A stretch of DNA of 64,000 nucleotides from the NCBI GenBank assembly GCA_029204225.1, contig CM055108.1:47722815-47786814 (forward strand). Reading direction: 5' to 3'. Shown here piece by piece: positions 12,270 through 24,590 of this stretch. The notes under the pieces were generated by a model. It was not told where the DNA came from, made no database searches, and worked only from the letters and a program-made list of their open reading frames with translations. Made by a program: the position numbers and the translations under genes. The stretch comes from Diphasiastrum complanatum (taxonomy: Eukaryota > Streptophyta > Lycopodiopsida > Lycopodiales > Lycopodiaceae). Each line of letters begins with the position of its first letter. Positions within the stretch are counted from its first letter, which is position 1.

Positions 12270-14039
12270 AACCTCAATTGGAGTCATGTTGGAAGCCAAT
12301 GATAGGCTTACCTCAACTAACTATTCATTGTGGAAAGTTGAGGATGGAGTCACTTCTTGAGATGAATGATGTTTTGGATATTGTTGTAGGTTTGGAGGAG
12401 AGACGAGCAACACAACAAGATCAAATGAGGTATGCCAAGAGGGCCAAGAAAGATTAATGTTACCAATGAACTCTCAAGGAAGTTGGTAAGTGCACATCAT
12501 CTTTGGAAGCTTGGAATTCATTGAAGAAGTTTTATGAAGCTAAGTCTACTTCTAGAGTGTTGACTCTAAGGTAAAGCCTATAAGGTTTACATTCCTTCTA
12601 CTAACAAAGTGATTGTTGGTAGAGATGTCATTTTTGATGAGGGGGACATTCCAAAGGTGTCTTCAAGCATGATTGATGGTAGAGTAGATGGATCTAACAT
12701 TCTTGATGTTGATGAGAAGGATCCTACTTTGGATGGTGGTAATGATGGACCTTTATCAAGTCAAAAAAGGAGAACATCAAGAGAAAGACAAGTACCTTCA
12801 AGGCTCACATATGATCAAAAGGGTAAGCAAGTAGTTTCTGGAAATTATGTTGCTTTCCTAACCTCTTTGGATGAGCCTACAAGTGTAGGTCAAGCAAGGA
12901 AAGAAGAGGAGTGGATCCAAGCAATGGATCTTGAGTATCGATCTCTTATGAAGAGTGGAACATCTTTTGGAGGATCTTCTTGTGTACATGGAGCTATGCA
13001 AGTGGATGGATGTTATCTTGCTGTAAAATCAAGTAATGGATCTGGAAGAAAAAGTTTGTTTAATGATTTTGATGATCAAGTTGATGGTCAAGAGGTTGAT
13101 CTCAAAGGGCTTCAACTAGTCAAAAGGGAAGTTGCGAATTTGGAACTAGTCGAGAGCATCAAAGGAGAGGTAATTGGCAAAGGTGTTATGGATCTATTTT
13201 TGTAGCATATTGAAGACTCAAGTAAGGTCAAAGGAGCATCAAGGAAGTGTTTTTCAGGTCTATGTTACTTGTTCTATCTCATGATTGAGCATTTTCATGT
13301 GGATGTGTGCAAATTGTCAAGATATGGTAAAACTAGTTACATTGGAGAGCATTGTTTTGATGTTGGATTTGTACTAGCATTCTTGGCTGATTTAAATGAA
13401 GCTATTGGAGGCTCATTATGTCACTCATTCATGGTCAAGTCATCAAGGCTTGATGGCATCTCATGGCAGGATGAAGATGGAGGCTCATTCATGGAGTATC
13501 ATGGATACAAGGCAACAAAGGACAAAGGAGGAGGAGACATGCAAGCAAAAGTTGATCACTCATATTTATTGTTTGTTTGCTGTATTTTTTCAAAGAGTTC
13601 AGAGTTGGAAGCATGGTCGAATCATCTCATTTACATTCTATTTGATTCTTCATGTACTAGTCACCTTTTGACATGTAAAATTGATGTAAGAAATAGTGAA
13701 GCATCCCAAGTGGACACTATTCTCTATATCGATTATGGTTGTTTCTATTTTGAGCATTACATGATCATTGAAAGGAGATCTATTCTTAGGAAGAAGATCA
13801 TTCTTATGATGGATCAAAGTTCTATGGTCAAAAACCATGCTAGGAGCAAACATATTGAGATACAATATTACTTTGTGAGGGAGCAAGTCATTGCAAAGGA
13901 GGTGGAGCTTCAACATGTGTCTTCAAGGGAATGTGTAGCTGATATCTTCATAAAAGCATTGGGAAAGGACTTTTTCATGAAGCATAGGACTTCACTTGGA
14001 GTGCTATCAAAGTCTATGCTAAAACTAGTTGAAGAGGGA
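12270..14039 (+). pseudogene. Deleted copia polyprotein with an unexplained internal segment
   Basis: A gag head is seen from about 12270 (ANDRLTSTNYSLWKV-like, MESLLEMNDVLDIVVG) and breaks near 12570. There it joins directly to the integrase tail (VIVGRDVIFDEGD at 12609). The linker and first RT residues follow to about 12965. From about 12970 to 13830 the frames 12609-13205 and 13269-14045 stay largely open but do not look like RT. The second frame then runs into an RNase H tail: ARSKHIEIQYYFVREQ, ECVADIFIKALGKDFF, then SLGVLSKSMLKLVEEGV. Its stop codon is formed by the first bases of the LTR. Protease, integrase core and RT catalytic boxes are absent. Confidence 0.8.
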
Positions 14040-14040
14040 G

Positions 14041-14680
14041 TGTGAAAGATTCAACTACTTTCATTACATTTTGCTATATTTTCAGATTTGGCATATTGAG
14101 GCCAAAACATGTTTTAGACTTAGAGGTTGACTTTTCAAAGTTCATTAGTCTAAATTTCATTTGAATAAACACTTTTTGAGAGTGTGGGAAAGTTAGAATG
14201 CGAGTTAGAGTATATTCAAATTTGAATAGTTGAGTACATTGAATCTAGACCCAAAATTAGTAGGGTTAGCATTTTGGTGGGAAAGCCAAGTGGCCAAATA
14301 GGTTTTGGACCTGCTATAAAAGGATGTAACTCGTGGAGAGAGTAATATTCTCTCTTCTCTATCTCATTTCATGCTTACACATGGTTCTCTTGGGTTCTAC
14401 TATCCATTGGTGCACTATCTTGGTGATTGCTTGCAATTCTATGTGTAGAATAATCTATATTTGCTATTTTTGGATCCACACGTGTGAAATACAGTAGCTT
14501 GCTGGTTTTGTACGGACAGCAATAGTACATAATCATTTCATTCAAGTTTGATCAAATTCTATTGGTGTTTGCATCTCAATTTGTGTGTAGATGCTGATTT
14601 TTCTACATTGGTGAGATTGGTAGTGTATTTCTCTTTCTAACCAAAGTAGATTGGATCTTAAGGATCTGAAATCTTTCACA
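14041..14680 (+). repeat. 3' LTR of the nested copia element
   Basis: Begins TGTGAAAGATTCAAC and ends ATCTTTCACA. It is preceded by the purine tract GAAGAGGGAG (14031-14040), which serves as polypurine tract. It aligns end to end with the 5' LTR, with scattered substitutions. Confidence 0.95.
14315..14322 (+). promoter_or_regulatory. TATA box in the 3' LTR
   Basis: TATAAAAG about 275 bp into the LTR, at the place expected for a copia U3 promoter. Confidence 0.6.
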
Positions 14681-14808
14681 TGGCGTATGTTGATTCTACA
14701 AATTGTGTTGCAGATCTTCTCACCAAGCCACTACTCAAGAATGTCTTTATCAAGATGAGGTCTAATCTTGGCCTAATTTCGAAGTCTATGTTGATAGGAT
14801 CATAAATT
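14681..14808 (+). pseudogene. C-terminal end of the interrupted copia RNase H
   Basis: Continues the frame broken at 11017: NCVADLLTKPLLKN, then IKMRSNLGLISKSMLIGS and a stop. A short purine tract (AAGGAG) and a TGTGAAGATT start of an LTR follow. Confidence 0.9.
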
Positions 14809-14816
14809 TTAAGGAG

Positions 14817-15505
14817 TGTGAAGATTATTAAAATATTATCTTCCTATCTCGAGTTTGGGGCCATGTCCATGGTTATTTCCATTGTAATTCATGTTGTACA
14901 TAAAAGGTATGTGAATTGAGCACGTAACCTTCTAGTATAGGTCGGATTTGAGTTAGGTAGATTCAATTTTGATTACATGCAATTGTTTAGATAGCATGCA
15001 ATGTCTTTCTGTATGCATGCAAGCCACATGAAATTAGTGCATGCAACATGCAAAGTAGTTTCTATGATCTACACATGTCTAGGCAGTTTTATGAGTTGAC
15101 ATGCAATACATGCAACATCCATGCATGCAGTTACACATGTGGATCTTTGGTAGCTGGATTAGTGTAGTTAAGTGGACTTTCCATGCAACTCCACTGTAGG
15201 AATTCGAGTCTCTCTTATGTAGGGAAATCTTGGCATGTTTTGTCATATTGTGAATAATGAGATTTTGGTAATTTGGACTCATTCTCTCTCTACCCGAGTT
15301 CTCTTTCATTGATTTTCTCTCTCTACCCAAGAGCAGCCTATTTTTCCCATACTGAGCACTTAGAATTATTTCTGACATTCAATTCTCATAGTAAGAAGTT
15401 AGATTTTTTCATCAGATGTATGTCATTGTGCTCTTGCCTTAGATTTTTCAAGCATATTGTTCTTTGATCAATCTTTGCAATTACAACACCTCAGTAAGGT
15501 CTGTA
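14817..15505 (+). repeat. Probable 3' LTR of the interrupted copia element (end uncertain)
   Basis: Starts TGTGAAGATTATT directly after AAGGAG, in the family style. The 3' boundary is not proven; a plausible end is TTGCAATTACA near 15490, just before sequence of different character. It contains several ATGCATGC-type short repeats (14990-15130). Confidence 0.55.
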
Positions 15506-18350
15506 AGCGCCATTTTTTACGGGGGTTGGGTCTAGCCAAAACATCCTAAAAGGGTCAAGGGGTCCCACCTCTAATGGCGGTTCGGCCCTACGTGAGCAAC
15601 AGAGGATTTGCCACTTCCAACCCCATTGGCCCTCTCTATTGTCTCGTGCTCCCCAACCGATGAGAATTTTCCAGGCTCTCAGAGATACGGTTGCAAGGAG
15701 AGGGTGCTAATACTTTTGGTGCAATGATTCACTAGCTTTCTAGAATTATGGTTCCGTAAAAACTTCTGATCGCTAATTCGCTAATGTCTCTTTCCCCATT
15801 GAATTCGGCTTACAGTTAGTAAAGATCTTACATGGGCTGGAAACGGATTTACTGTCTATGATGTGCTCGTGGGGTGCAAGTTATACGCACCGCTTTGTTT
15901 GCTAAGCGGCGGTATTTCGCCGACCGTCGGGTCTAGGTTTTCGCTAGACAGTACCGACGACGGCTGTGACTAGTGTGACACTTAACCAAGGCGGTGTATT
16001 GCAACCGCGGATGGTGGACGGCCCGCTCTAGTGTTTCACAGAGGTCGGGTCCAATTAATACGCTTCATAATGGAAAACAAACGATTCCAACTTGATGATT
16101 TCCACAATTTATCAATCATGTCGTATGTCAACTAGTTTATAGACCGGCCAAACAACCACATGCAGTTACTATGAAGGAAAACCAGGCTCCACTACTAGCA
16201 ATGTATGACCTACTAGTAGAACATTGTTTTAACTTTAAAATGAAGAAGCGATTCCATGGTAAGTACAATTCAACTCATGAATTGGTTGTCCCCCCTTTCC
16301 TAACGGAAAACAATTCCATTGTCAGTCTAGTTCAAATCATCTAAAAATAGCAATTACGGCGTAAATATTGATACCCTAGATGACGCATGGAGTAAATGGA
16401 AAACCTCAATAGCTACTTACCCTATCCGGCCAAAATCACAAACAGTTTCATCATGTCAAAATAATAGCAAGTATGGAATCTTTGGAGTGCATGGTTCCTG
16501 AAACACTACACACCGGCATACTACCATTATGGTTCTAAAATTTTTAGTACGATTCACTACAGTGCACAATCGACCCGTTATTCACTCAGTTGAACGAGCG
16601 TAACCACAAAATGCAAACGCATCCGAACTCAAATTTATATGACCTTGTTACTAAACAGATGTAAGCGGTCTATAAAACCTTCCTTGCTTCACAAAAACGC
16701 TTTATAAAAATATTATTCACATGTAGCTGACTATAGCAATAACCTCACATTGCATTCCGATTTAACTTAAAAAACTTACAACCAGACTTTCATGAAACTT
16801 ACTTGCTTTCACAAAAACGCTTATAACGATTTAGTTGGAAATGTGGAAAAACCCTACTATCACACACCATAGCATGTTCATGACAAAACATACTACTTTA
16901 TGTTTATTGGTACAAATAGAGTTTGAAAAATCAGAACATACCTCAATGCGCAATTAGGTAGCCGGTTCGTGGAAACTCTAGTCATGAACCTTGTAGCAAA
17001 AATCAGAGCCAGGCATGTTGATGCAGTTTTCTCCACCTTACGCATGTCCGATCGAATTGGTGTAAAAAGAGAAAATGAAAAGAATAAAAGTTTTTGGAAT
17101 ATGAACGGTGCGATTGAAATGTTAACGGTTCAATTGAGAGAAAACTGAACTGAAAGTCTGTAATTAAAAACAGGCCAGTGGCTAAAAAAATCAGCAACCC
17201 ATCACTCACACCAAGCTCTCAAGCAAACCATCCCACTCATTCAAGATATAAGCCTACTAGTATGACAATGGACTACAACCAACCAACCAACCCTCACCAT
17301 GAAATCACTCTCAACAAAAGCAATTTTCTAAACACATTACTCTAATGTTCAAGCACAACCCACTTTTCCCATCAACAAGCATAGATTCAATCCCAAGGAG
17401 TGCAAACAAAAATCCCATCAATCCAATCAAGCCTCCAACAATCAATCAACTAATGGAGGGAGAAACACTCTCAAACCAAACCACAAGCACCCAACCTATC
17501 CATTGTTATCAACTACAAGTGAGTCTACTCTCAATCCACTAACAAGCATTCAACCCCAAACATCCATCACTCCACAAGTAACCAACATTGAATTCTCTCA
17601 AACAACCAAGCTCTCCACATTCAACTCCCAAATATACCAGCTCTTAGAATTACTTCCAAATACACTAACTCTCAACACACATCCACAAATACAAAGAGTT
17701 GGCTCCTTTTTATAGGAAAACCCAAGTGTCCCCCTTCAAAATGAGGCTTTGCCAATTTTCATGCCCTTCAAGCCCTCTTTGCCATTTGTCCTCAACCCAT
17801 TTGATAGTACACCTAGTGGCCTCCATAAGAGAGTGGGGGAGTGGTGCATTCAAGGCTCTTTTCCAAAACTAGCCAAGATGCCATTTTTGTCAAAGGCTAG
17901 GGAGGCCATTCAAGTTTTCTCTTTTGTACACCCTAGAAGCCCAAAATGTCAATGGCTAGTGGGTGTACCTCCCAATTTTTATAGCCTCCAAGGTGTTTTG
18001 GCATTTAATATCCAAATTTTGGGTGAGGCCCTTTTTCAACCCCTATTTTTAATAGGCGGCCTTCATTTTTTCTTTGGGTAACTTCGTTTTTGGCCTTTCT
18101 TCGATTTTTCAAGGGTCATGCGCCTATTACTCACTTGTCTGGATTTTTGGCCTGTTGGGTAACCACTTGGCCCGCACATTTGTTAATTGCCCGTAAATTG
18201 CCCAAACTTTGTCGTTAAGGCTTCTGTGACTCCTTGACACTGAATCCATATTTCTCGGTCCCGTTTTTACCCGAAACTTTTCTTTCGCAATTTTTTCTTC
18301 TGGGGTTCACTTTTTCGGCATTCATGACTAGGGCTCCCACAACAACACGG
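15506..18350 (-). mobile_element. Probable gypsy-type LTR/leader region, minus strand
   Basis: No protein is recognisable. Read on the minus strand, sequence starting at TGTGGGAGCCC (about 18347) contains TATA-like boxes at about 17985 and 17718, G-rich tracts and long GAG/TTG-rich untranslated-looking sequence. It ends near a TGGCGCTTAC that could be a primer site (about 15520). Part of it (15530-16080) is more GC-rich than its surroundings. I saw no second copy in the window, so the LTR call is inference from composition and signals. Open frames such as 17749-18081 look fortuitous. Confidence 0.35.
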
Positions 18351-18834
18351 TTTCCCTGAAAAATACACTTAGTGATCATATATTAGTAAAAATGGACTCA
18401 GTACATGGTGAGATTTTAGCACGGTCATACCGGCTATTTTTTTACAACTGGCCATTTTTTTGAAAAGCCGTAAAATATTTACCGGCCATTTCTAAGGCCA
18501 CAAAATTTGCTCTAGCCTCAGTTAGGGCCGGCTAGGACCCAATTCTAGGTGGACCTGCAATTTTGGCTCGGTCTTACAAAACTTGACCACAAAATACTTT
18601 TGACAATTTTTTTGAAAGTCAGTTTCTTACTTTCAAACTGTGTCTAGCCACTTTAGAATGGGCTGGGACCCAATTCTATGGCAAATTTGTGCCGATTTTT
18701 CTCTAATAACCAGGCTTTACATGCCGGGTTTTTCAATTATTGCAAACTTAAACTTCAATATTAGCCCGATTTTCCGTGCGGAAATATCGGCTAACAAGAT
18801 CCTGTAGGGTGTGTGGTGAAGTTCACACGTGCTA
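18351..18834. other. No gene recognised
   Basis: Intergenic or decayed repeat sequence between the probable gypsy region and the copia LTR; no coding signal on either strand. Confidence 0.5.
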
Positions 18835-19371
18835 AAAACTTCACATTGAGCATAAAACAATAGCGGACGAAACCACGTGCGTAGTGAGCTAACTGAACTT
18901 ATTACTGACAATCAGTCTGAAAGAAAAAATTGATGCATGAAAACGTCTACAATGTCTGTCTCTAATAATGTATATGCTGACTACAATTACTATCTCTATA
19001 TACACTTTACAATTGTGCAGATGTATGTACAAGAAGATGGTGTGGAGTTCTTGCATCATCTGAGGTAGATCGTGACGGTTGTTGTCATTGTCCAAGTAGT
19101 TGCACAGTACAAGAAGTGGGTGTGAGAAGGTGTCGACTATTCGGAGTCAAGCGTGACATTGCTGATAGTCGATGAAGTCGAGACAATGGTCTATACAGTT
19201 CACAATGGTAGTCGACTAAGTCAACAAGTCGAGCTTCCATGATAAGTCGGCCTGCATGTCTTCAGTAATAGAGTATTTCTCCAGACTGTGCGATAATGTG
19301 TGTAAAACTACAACAATATGAATGGAACTAGATTAATATGGGATTTAGGAGAGTAGAGGAATAAATCCAAC

Positions 19372-19372
<1 letters not shown>
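18835..19372 (-). repeat. 3' LTR of minus-strand copia element
   Basis: On the minus strand it starts TGTTGGATTTATTCC right after the purine tract. About 210 bp of its distal part (18841-19050) align in the same orientation with 21570-21785, including TACAATGTCTG.CTCTAATAATG and GTACAAGAAGATGGTGTGGAG. It also carries several TCGACT-type short motifs (19130-19250). Confidence 0.8.

Positions 19373-19404
<32 letters not shown>
19373..19404 (-). other. Polypurine tract: 32-base G homopolymer (C on the plus strand)
   Basis: Thirty-two C in a row on the plus strand, sitting exactly where the copia polypurine tract belongs: after the pol C-terminus and one base pair before the TGTTGG start of the LTR. 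Confidence 0.85.
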
Positions 19405-19407
<3 letters not shown>

Positions 19408-20950
19408 TTGGATTTGTGAATGTCTTGATCTTTAGACTAAGCAATGCACAAAATTTGTTGTGTGCATCAATGCTCAAAGCCTTGATAAGCACATCTACGA
19501 TCATGTCTTGCGTCCGACAATATGTTAAGCTTACCTCTCTATCAAGAATCTTACTCCTGACATAGTGATATAGAGACTCAATGTGCTTACTCCTAGAGTG
19601 AAATCTAGGGTTGGCCGATAAGGCAATGGCACTCTGATTATCACAAAACATAATTGTCAAAGTGTATTGATTCAGACTAATGTCTGACAATAAATTTTTC
19701 AACCAAATTGCTTCTTTAATGGATTGAGAAACAGCAATATACTCTGCTTCTATAGAGGAAAGAACAATAGAGGTTTTCTTATGACTATTCAAAGAGATAG
19801 GATTGTCGTCAAAGAAGAATGTAAATTCAGATGTGGATCTATGAGTATCTGCACCTCCTCCCCAGCTCGAATCTGAATATCCACTGAGCCAATGGAGATT
19901 GTTGTTGTCGACTTCCCCATAGCAGATGCACAGGTTGGTTGTAGCTCGGATATATCTTATGACACTAATAAGAGCCTTCCAATGGGTAATGCCAAGATTA
20001 GCCATGAATTGGCTTAGTGAGCTGACTGCAAAAGCGATGTCAGGTCTTGTACAAACCATTGCATACATGAGAGATCCGAGTATCGATTGATATGGATATT
20101 CTCTCATCTGCTTCTTCTCCTACTTGGTCTAAGGACACTAGTTCTTTGACAACTGTAGGCCTAGATCCATCACTGAGTGAGCTTCTTTGCAATTAATCAA
20201 ATTATATCTGATAAGGGTATTGTGAAGATACCTTTATTTAGTGATTTAAATCAGTCATCTCGCTCTATCCCAGTGGATCTGAATTCCTAGGCAGTAGTGA
20301 GCTTCACCCAAATCAGTCATGGTGTCGAATTTGGAAGACAACATCTATTTAGCATCCCTCACCTGACCGGTACTATTGTTGAAGAGCAATGTGTCGTCGA
20401 CATACAAGGTGATGATAATGAAGGACTGCTGCACTGACTTGAAATAAACATTAGAATCGACAATGCTTGGTTGAAAACCGTGTTGGATGATAAATGTATT
20501 GATCCTCTGAACCCATACCCTTGCTGATTGTTTCAAGCCGTAAAGTGCCTTATGGAGTTTATAGACATGATTTTTCATACCTTCGAGAGCGTATCCCTCA
20601 GGTTGTAACATGCAGAGGTCTTCTTTAATAACTTTGTTCAGATAGGCTATTTGCACATCAAATTCATGTACCTCAAGGTCGGCTGCAGCAGCATACAATA
20701 TCCTTGTGGGCTATGTGCGCACTCGGTTCGATCTTCTTGGAGGTGGCATCGACTGATGATCCAATCCGTGTTGGGTTGTCGCTGGGTAACATCAACATCC
20801 TCACATGACTCGTTGTCGAATAGTTGATCGAATGTCGGCACGCTTGAGCCAGAGGCTCGAATTGTCATGTCATAGGCAGGGGCTGTTGAAGGTTCGCATG
20901 GAACTTTGCTCTTGTCTTTGAAGTCGATGAACTGATCCTTGATAAAGCCT
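19405..20950 (-). pseudogene. Copia pol (RT and RNase H), minus strand
   Basis: RT is at 20345-20698 with DVQIAYLN (motif A region), MLQPEGY, ALYGLKQSARVWVQRI and an intact LYVDDTLLF box. RNase H is at 19328-20107 with GSLMYAMVCTRPDIAF, SGYSDSSWGG, SSIEAEYIAVSQSIKEAIWLK, CDNQSAIALSANPRFHSRSKHIE and the D.LIKALS end. The two blocks are separated by stops and frame changes at 20110-20340, and the segment before 20700 is broken. Sister of the remnant at 1-1735. Not able to make a polyprotein. Confidence 0.9.
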
Positions 20951-21566
20951 ATATCCCTGTTGAATAAAATCTAGCGTGAAGAAGGAATCCTCGGTGCATG
21001 CACTACAAAACAGTAGGCGAACACAAATATAGAATTGCACGGTGGTTTGCAGAAGTGGAAGAGCAGACAGTCAAACAAAACAGTAAGCATTAGAGGAATT
21101 CTAAATCCAAAAAAGACCCTTTGTAAAGATTCTTTCTATATTTTTTCTCAATTTTTTCTTACACATGGACCAATCAAAACACTCAAATTTGAAATCTACG
21201 TAACATAACTTTTTGAGTCCACATTTTGATTCCACACTAAAAATAACATAACTTTTTAGTGGTAAGTCTAAATTTAGCGGAGTTTGGTGCATTGGAAAGC
21301 GCTTGACAAGGGCTTTCCAATGACATGTTACATGACATACTTCTAAGCTACGATTAAAAAGTTATGGCAAGTCAAAAATATTAGTAGTATAATATTTTAA
21401 TAATATAAACTACAGCACGAATTCTTAAAGGGTCTTTTTGGAGCTCAAAACTCCTCTAATGAGAGTCCAACAGAAAACAAAATGGTGAAAGCATAGACTC
21501 TGAATGCAAAACTAAGACAATAATTGATTCAAACTAAGGTATCAAGATACAAATCAGATTGATGCT
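20951..21566. other. Copia leader or decayed gag region
   Basis: No gag or protease recognised between the RT block and the right-hand LTR copy. The internal region is therefore deleted or too diverged to read. Confidence 0.45.
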
Positions 21567-21810
21567 TTGAGCACAAGACAATAGCCGTGGCGAAATCGCA
21601 TGCTTAGTGAGCTAACTCCGCTCTGTAAGAGCTATGAGCTTATTATTGACAATCGGTTTGAAAGAAAGAATCTATGTCTGAAAGCATCTACAATGTCTGC
21701 CTCTAATAATGTATATGTTGATTACCATTACAATCTCTATATACACTTTACAATTGTGCATATGTATGTACAAGAAGATGGTGTGGAGCTGTTGTGCAAC
21801 AGTCTATCGA
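21567..21810 (-). repeat. 5' LTR fragment of the minus-strand copia element
   Basis: Matches 18838-19050 in the same orientation (see the 3' LTR entry). The match stops after GGTGTGGAG near 21790, so the U3 part of this copy has been replaced or lost. Confidence 0.75.
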
Positions 21811-21908
21811 CTTTGTGTTTGTCTACGTAATCAACCTTATCGATTCAGATGACTTTGGAGTTAAAATCAAGTAGAATCAACCAAGTCCTTAGACTCAACA
21901 TTCTGATT

Positions 21909-22202
21909 CTAATAGGCAGAATATATGCACCAAGGAGAAGAGCACCTTCCACCGTCGTCTCTTAAATCTCCTCCAATAGGACTTTTGGGGAGTTGCATGG
22001 CATCATGTTGGGGATTCTGTAGCCTAGGAGGAGACTCACCCATCTCGTCATTGGTATTTTTGTTGAGACTCAATTTTCTCTCTCTCTTTGTATTCACAGG
22101 TTGTGGCTTGGGGGGTGGAGCCGACTTAGGTGTTGATACTAGGCTTCTACTTGGTTGGGTGGTTTGGTGTGTTTTGAAGGCTTGATCCTTGGTCCACATC
22201 AC
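21909..22202 (-). other. Open frame of 97 codons, disordered-type composition, unknown
   Basis: Minus-strand frame rich in Pro, Lys, Gln, Ser and Thr (PPPKPQPVNTKRERKLSLN; ESPPRLQNPQHDAM). Such composition can mark a disordered protein segment or a transposon linker, but no domain is recognisable. The opposite strand is also open (21925-22185), so it may be chance. Confidence 0.2.
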
Positions 22203-24567
22203 ACCTATCCTACTATCGTCAAAATTTGCATGAAGGGAGTTATACTAAGTATTCTTGGAATTCGCAATTTCAACATAGAATGGCATTTTCTAGGAGATTT
22301 AAAGTTGTTAAATGTATGTTTAATATTTTTCATGGAGTTGATTCTGATACTTAGTTTGGAAACAGATAATAGATGTTTTGACTCAAAATCCTAAAGAACG
22401 AGGTCAGCTACTAGTTAAAGTTTTAAAAAAAAAACTTGACAGCATGGTGAAGTATTTACAAAAAAAATAAATAAATAAATATTTACTTGCAAATGATATA
22501 AAAACTGACCACTAAGTTTATTGATGCAGTTCAAAGTGCATGGAAAACGAATCACATCACACATTATATAATAAAATTCATTTGCTATAGTATCGCTAAA
22601 AAAATTTGTGTTGGCCATTTAGATTTTTGTTATTCCTATTTTGCACAAAAGCTATTATTACATTGTATGCAATGCAACACATACAATAGCATCATGCAAT
22701 ATTCTTTGCAAGAAATTGTGGAAGTTTGAGCATACGGTCATCATAGGAACTCTCTCATTGGCAAGCAAGAGCAACATTTTATAAAAATACACAACATGGT
22801 GAAACCAGTACAAAGAACAACTACATTTCACAACCTTTTCAATGGTTTTATAGAAGAGTGCAAACTCATCATAATAAAAAATGGACGAATGATATAAAAT
22901 TTAGCAAAGCATACAAATCTACAAATCCATTACAATTTTAATATATGCCTTTTATTATTTGTAGTGTGTATAGCAAAACGATTTTTTCAATTGGGGTCCG
23001 TACTATAAGCATCAAATTAGTTTTTGAGTGGTACAACTTCCAAGAAGATATTCACATAGATAACAGAATTTTTTTTATTTGATTATGATTTTTTTCAGTA
23101 TTATGTTTGTTGGAATTATTAGTTCATTATATTGGTAATGACATTCATTCTTGATCAATACAAACCTGATGATGTATATAAATTTCGACAAGATGATCAA
23201 GTCATTTGTTTTTATAGTAACATATTTATTCCAAAAAAAAAAGATGTGCAATCTCATAAACGAATTGCTACTCCTTAACAATTAAAGAAAATATTTCAGG
23301 TTATGTAGGACGCAAATATTATAATATATGGTTTTTTATAGCTTACTAGAGGGAGAAATAACAAGAATGGAATTAGCAATAACAACTTGTATAGAAAAAT
23401 GACAGGAGCTAGCACTTGTATCAAAAGCTTTTTCTAGATCAAAAAACAAAAAATTTGTTAAATAGAATTTTTGATTACATACAGTTTAAGATATATGACA
23501 TGTTATATTAATCAAAACATATATACAATTGATTGTAAAAATTGTCAGCTAGTATTGTTATTTTTCTTATTCTGGGCATTTTAGAGACCAAAATTGTAAA
23601 TAAGATTTACATGGTCTTTGCACACGTGTGAAATCAAGGTACACAACTATTTTAGTAGGGTCCAAGTTCATTTGGCCACTTGTACATATAGATAGTGCAT
23701 TTTTAGAATGAATTGACAATTTTGAACAATATAGCTAGCTAGTTCTAGCCAAGTGGTGGCTAAGTTAGGACAAATGATCTAGAGAGAGAAGAGAGAGTCA
23801 TCACTATCAAATATTGTTGAGGGTATTTTCTGTACATAAATAAGACAGATAAATAGAATAGAAAATTAGGTGCAAGGGTCGTGGCATCCTGCGAGCGTAA
23901 GTCCATAGACCAATGAGCACATGTAAATTGTTGTATCATGGAATAAAATAGACTTGGGCCATGTAAATAAAATAATGTAAAAACACCCAAAGTCTAAGCT
24001 GATTAAGTTATAATTAGTAGTCAAATTCAAATTGGTGGTAGGCAAAGTGTTTTTCTTTGTGCACCATAGATCTAGTTGTGTTTTCTTTAAACGGATAGGA
24101 TTTAAATCCTTCCCTCAATGAAGTAGCCATTAGAAGCAAAGGGGCAAGGGCCTCCCCAAGAATAAAAAGACACCTACTGTACTCCATTTTCATGCTAATT
24201 GAGAGGAGGAAACTCAACCAATTTGAGCACTCAAGCATCCTCATGTGCTTTGCTATCTTTCTAATGTTTTCTTTTGTGAAACTTGCTACTTTCTATGATT
24301 TTCTTGCTATTTTCATTGTTTAGTGTTTTTTAATGCTTCTACATTAGAAAATGACATTAGCATCTGAGTAACCTCTCTCTAACTCTCTTTTCTTTACCCT
24401 CTTCACTATCATTATGGATGCAAGGTGTGGTTAGGTATCAGGATTGAGGGTTAGTGTTAAGTGTGGGTTAGGAAAGCAACTAAATATAGTTAGAGATCTA
24501 TCCTAGTGAAACTAACCCTTTTTGGCAGTTGGAGGGCTGCTCGACCGCTATATTTATGCACCTACAG
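22203..24567. other. No gene recognised; the right part is probably a gypsy 5' LTR
   Basis: AT-rich with no coding signal. The last several hundred bases should contain the LTR that ends just before the gypsy primer site at 24571, but its start could not be fixed without a second copy. Confidence 0.45.
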
Positions 24568-24570
24568 TGG

Positions 24571-24590
24571 CACCGTTGCCGGGGATAGTT
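24571..24590 (+). promoter_or_regulatory. Primer binding site of a Ty3/gypsy element
   Basis: TGGCACCGTTGCCGGGGAT closely matches the TGGCGCCGTTGCCGGGGA primer site of plant Athila/Tat-type gypsy elements, which is complementary to an Asp-tRNA 3' end. It places an LTR upstream and an internal region downstream on the plus strand. Confidence 0.85.

Larger units (their letters stand above)
11018..14680 (+). mobile_element. Nested non-autonomous copia element with two LTRs
   Basis: A complete element: LTR 11018-11665, primer site 11666-11677, internal region to 14040, LTR 14041-14680. Flanking 5-bp target copies are TGGAG (11013-11017) and TGGCG (14681-14685), one mismatch. It sits inside the RNase H frame of an older copia element, whose reading continues at AYVDSTNCVADLLTKPL after 14681. 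The internal region carries only parts of gag, the integrase tail and RNase H, so mobility would need proteins from another copy. Confidence 0.93.

Noticed and set aside
17749-18081. 110-codon open frame with hydrophobic stretches
   Set aside because: It lies in a region that looks like a minus-strand LTR with TATA boxes. Its sequence shows no domain and its neighbours are non-coding.
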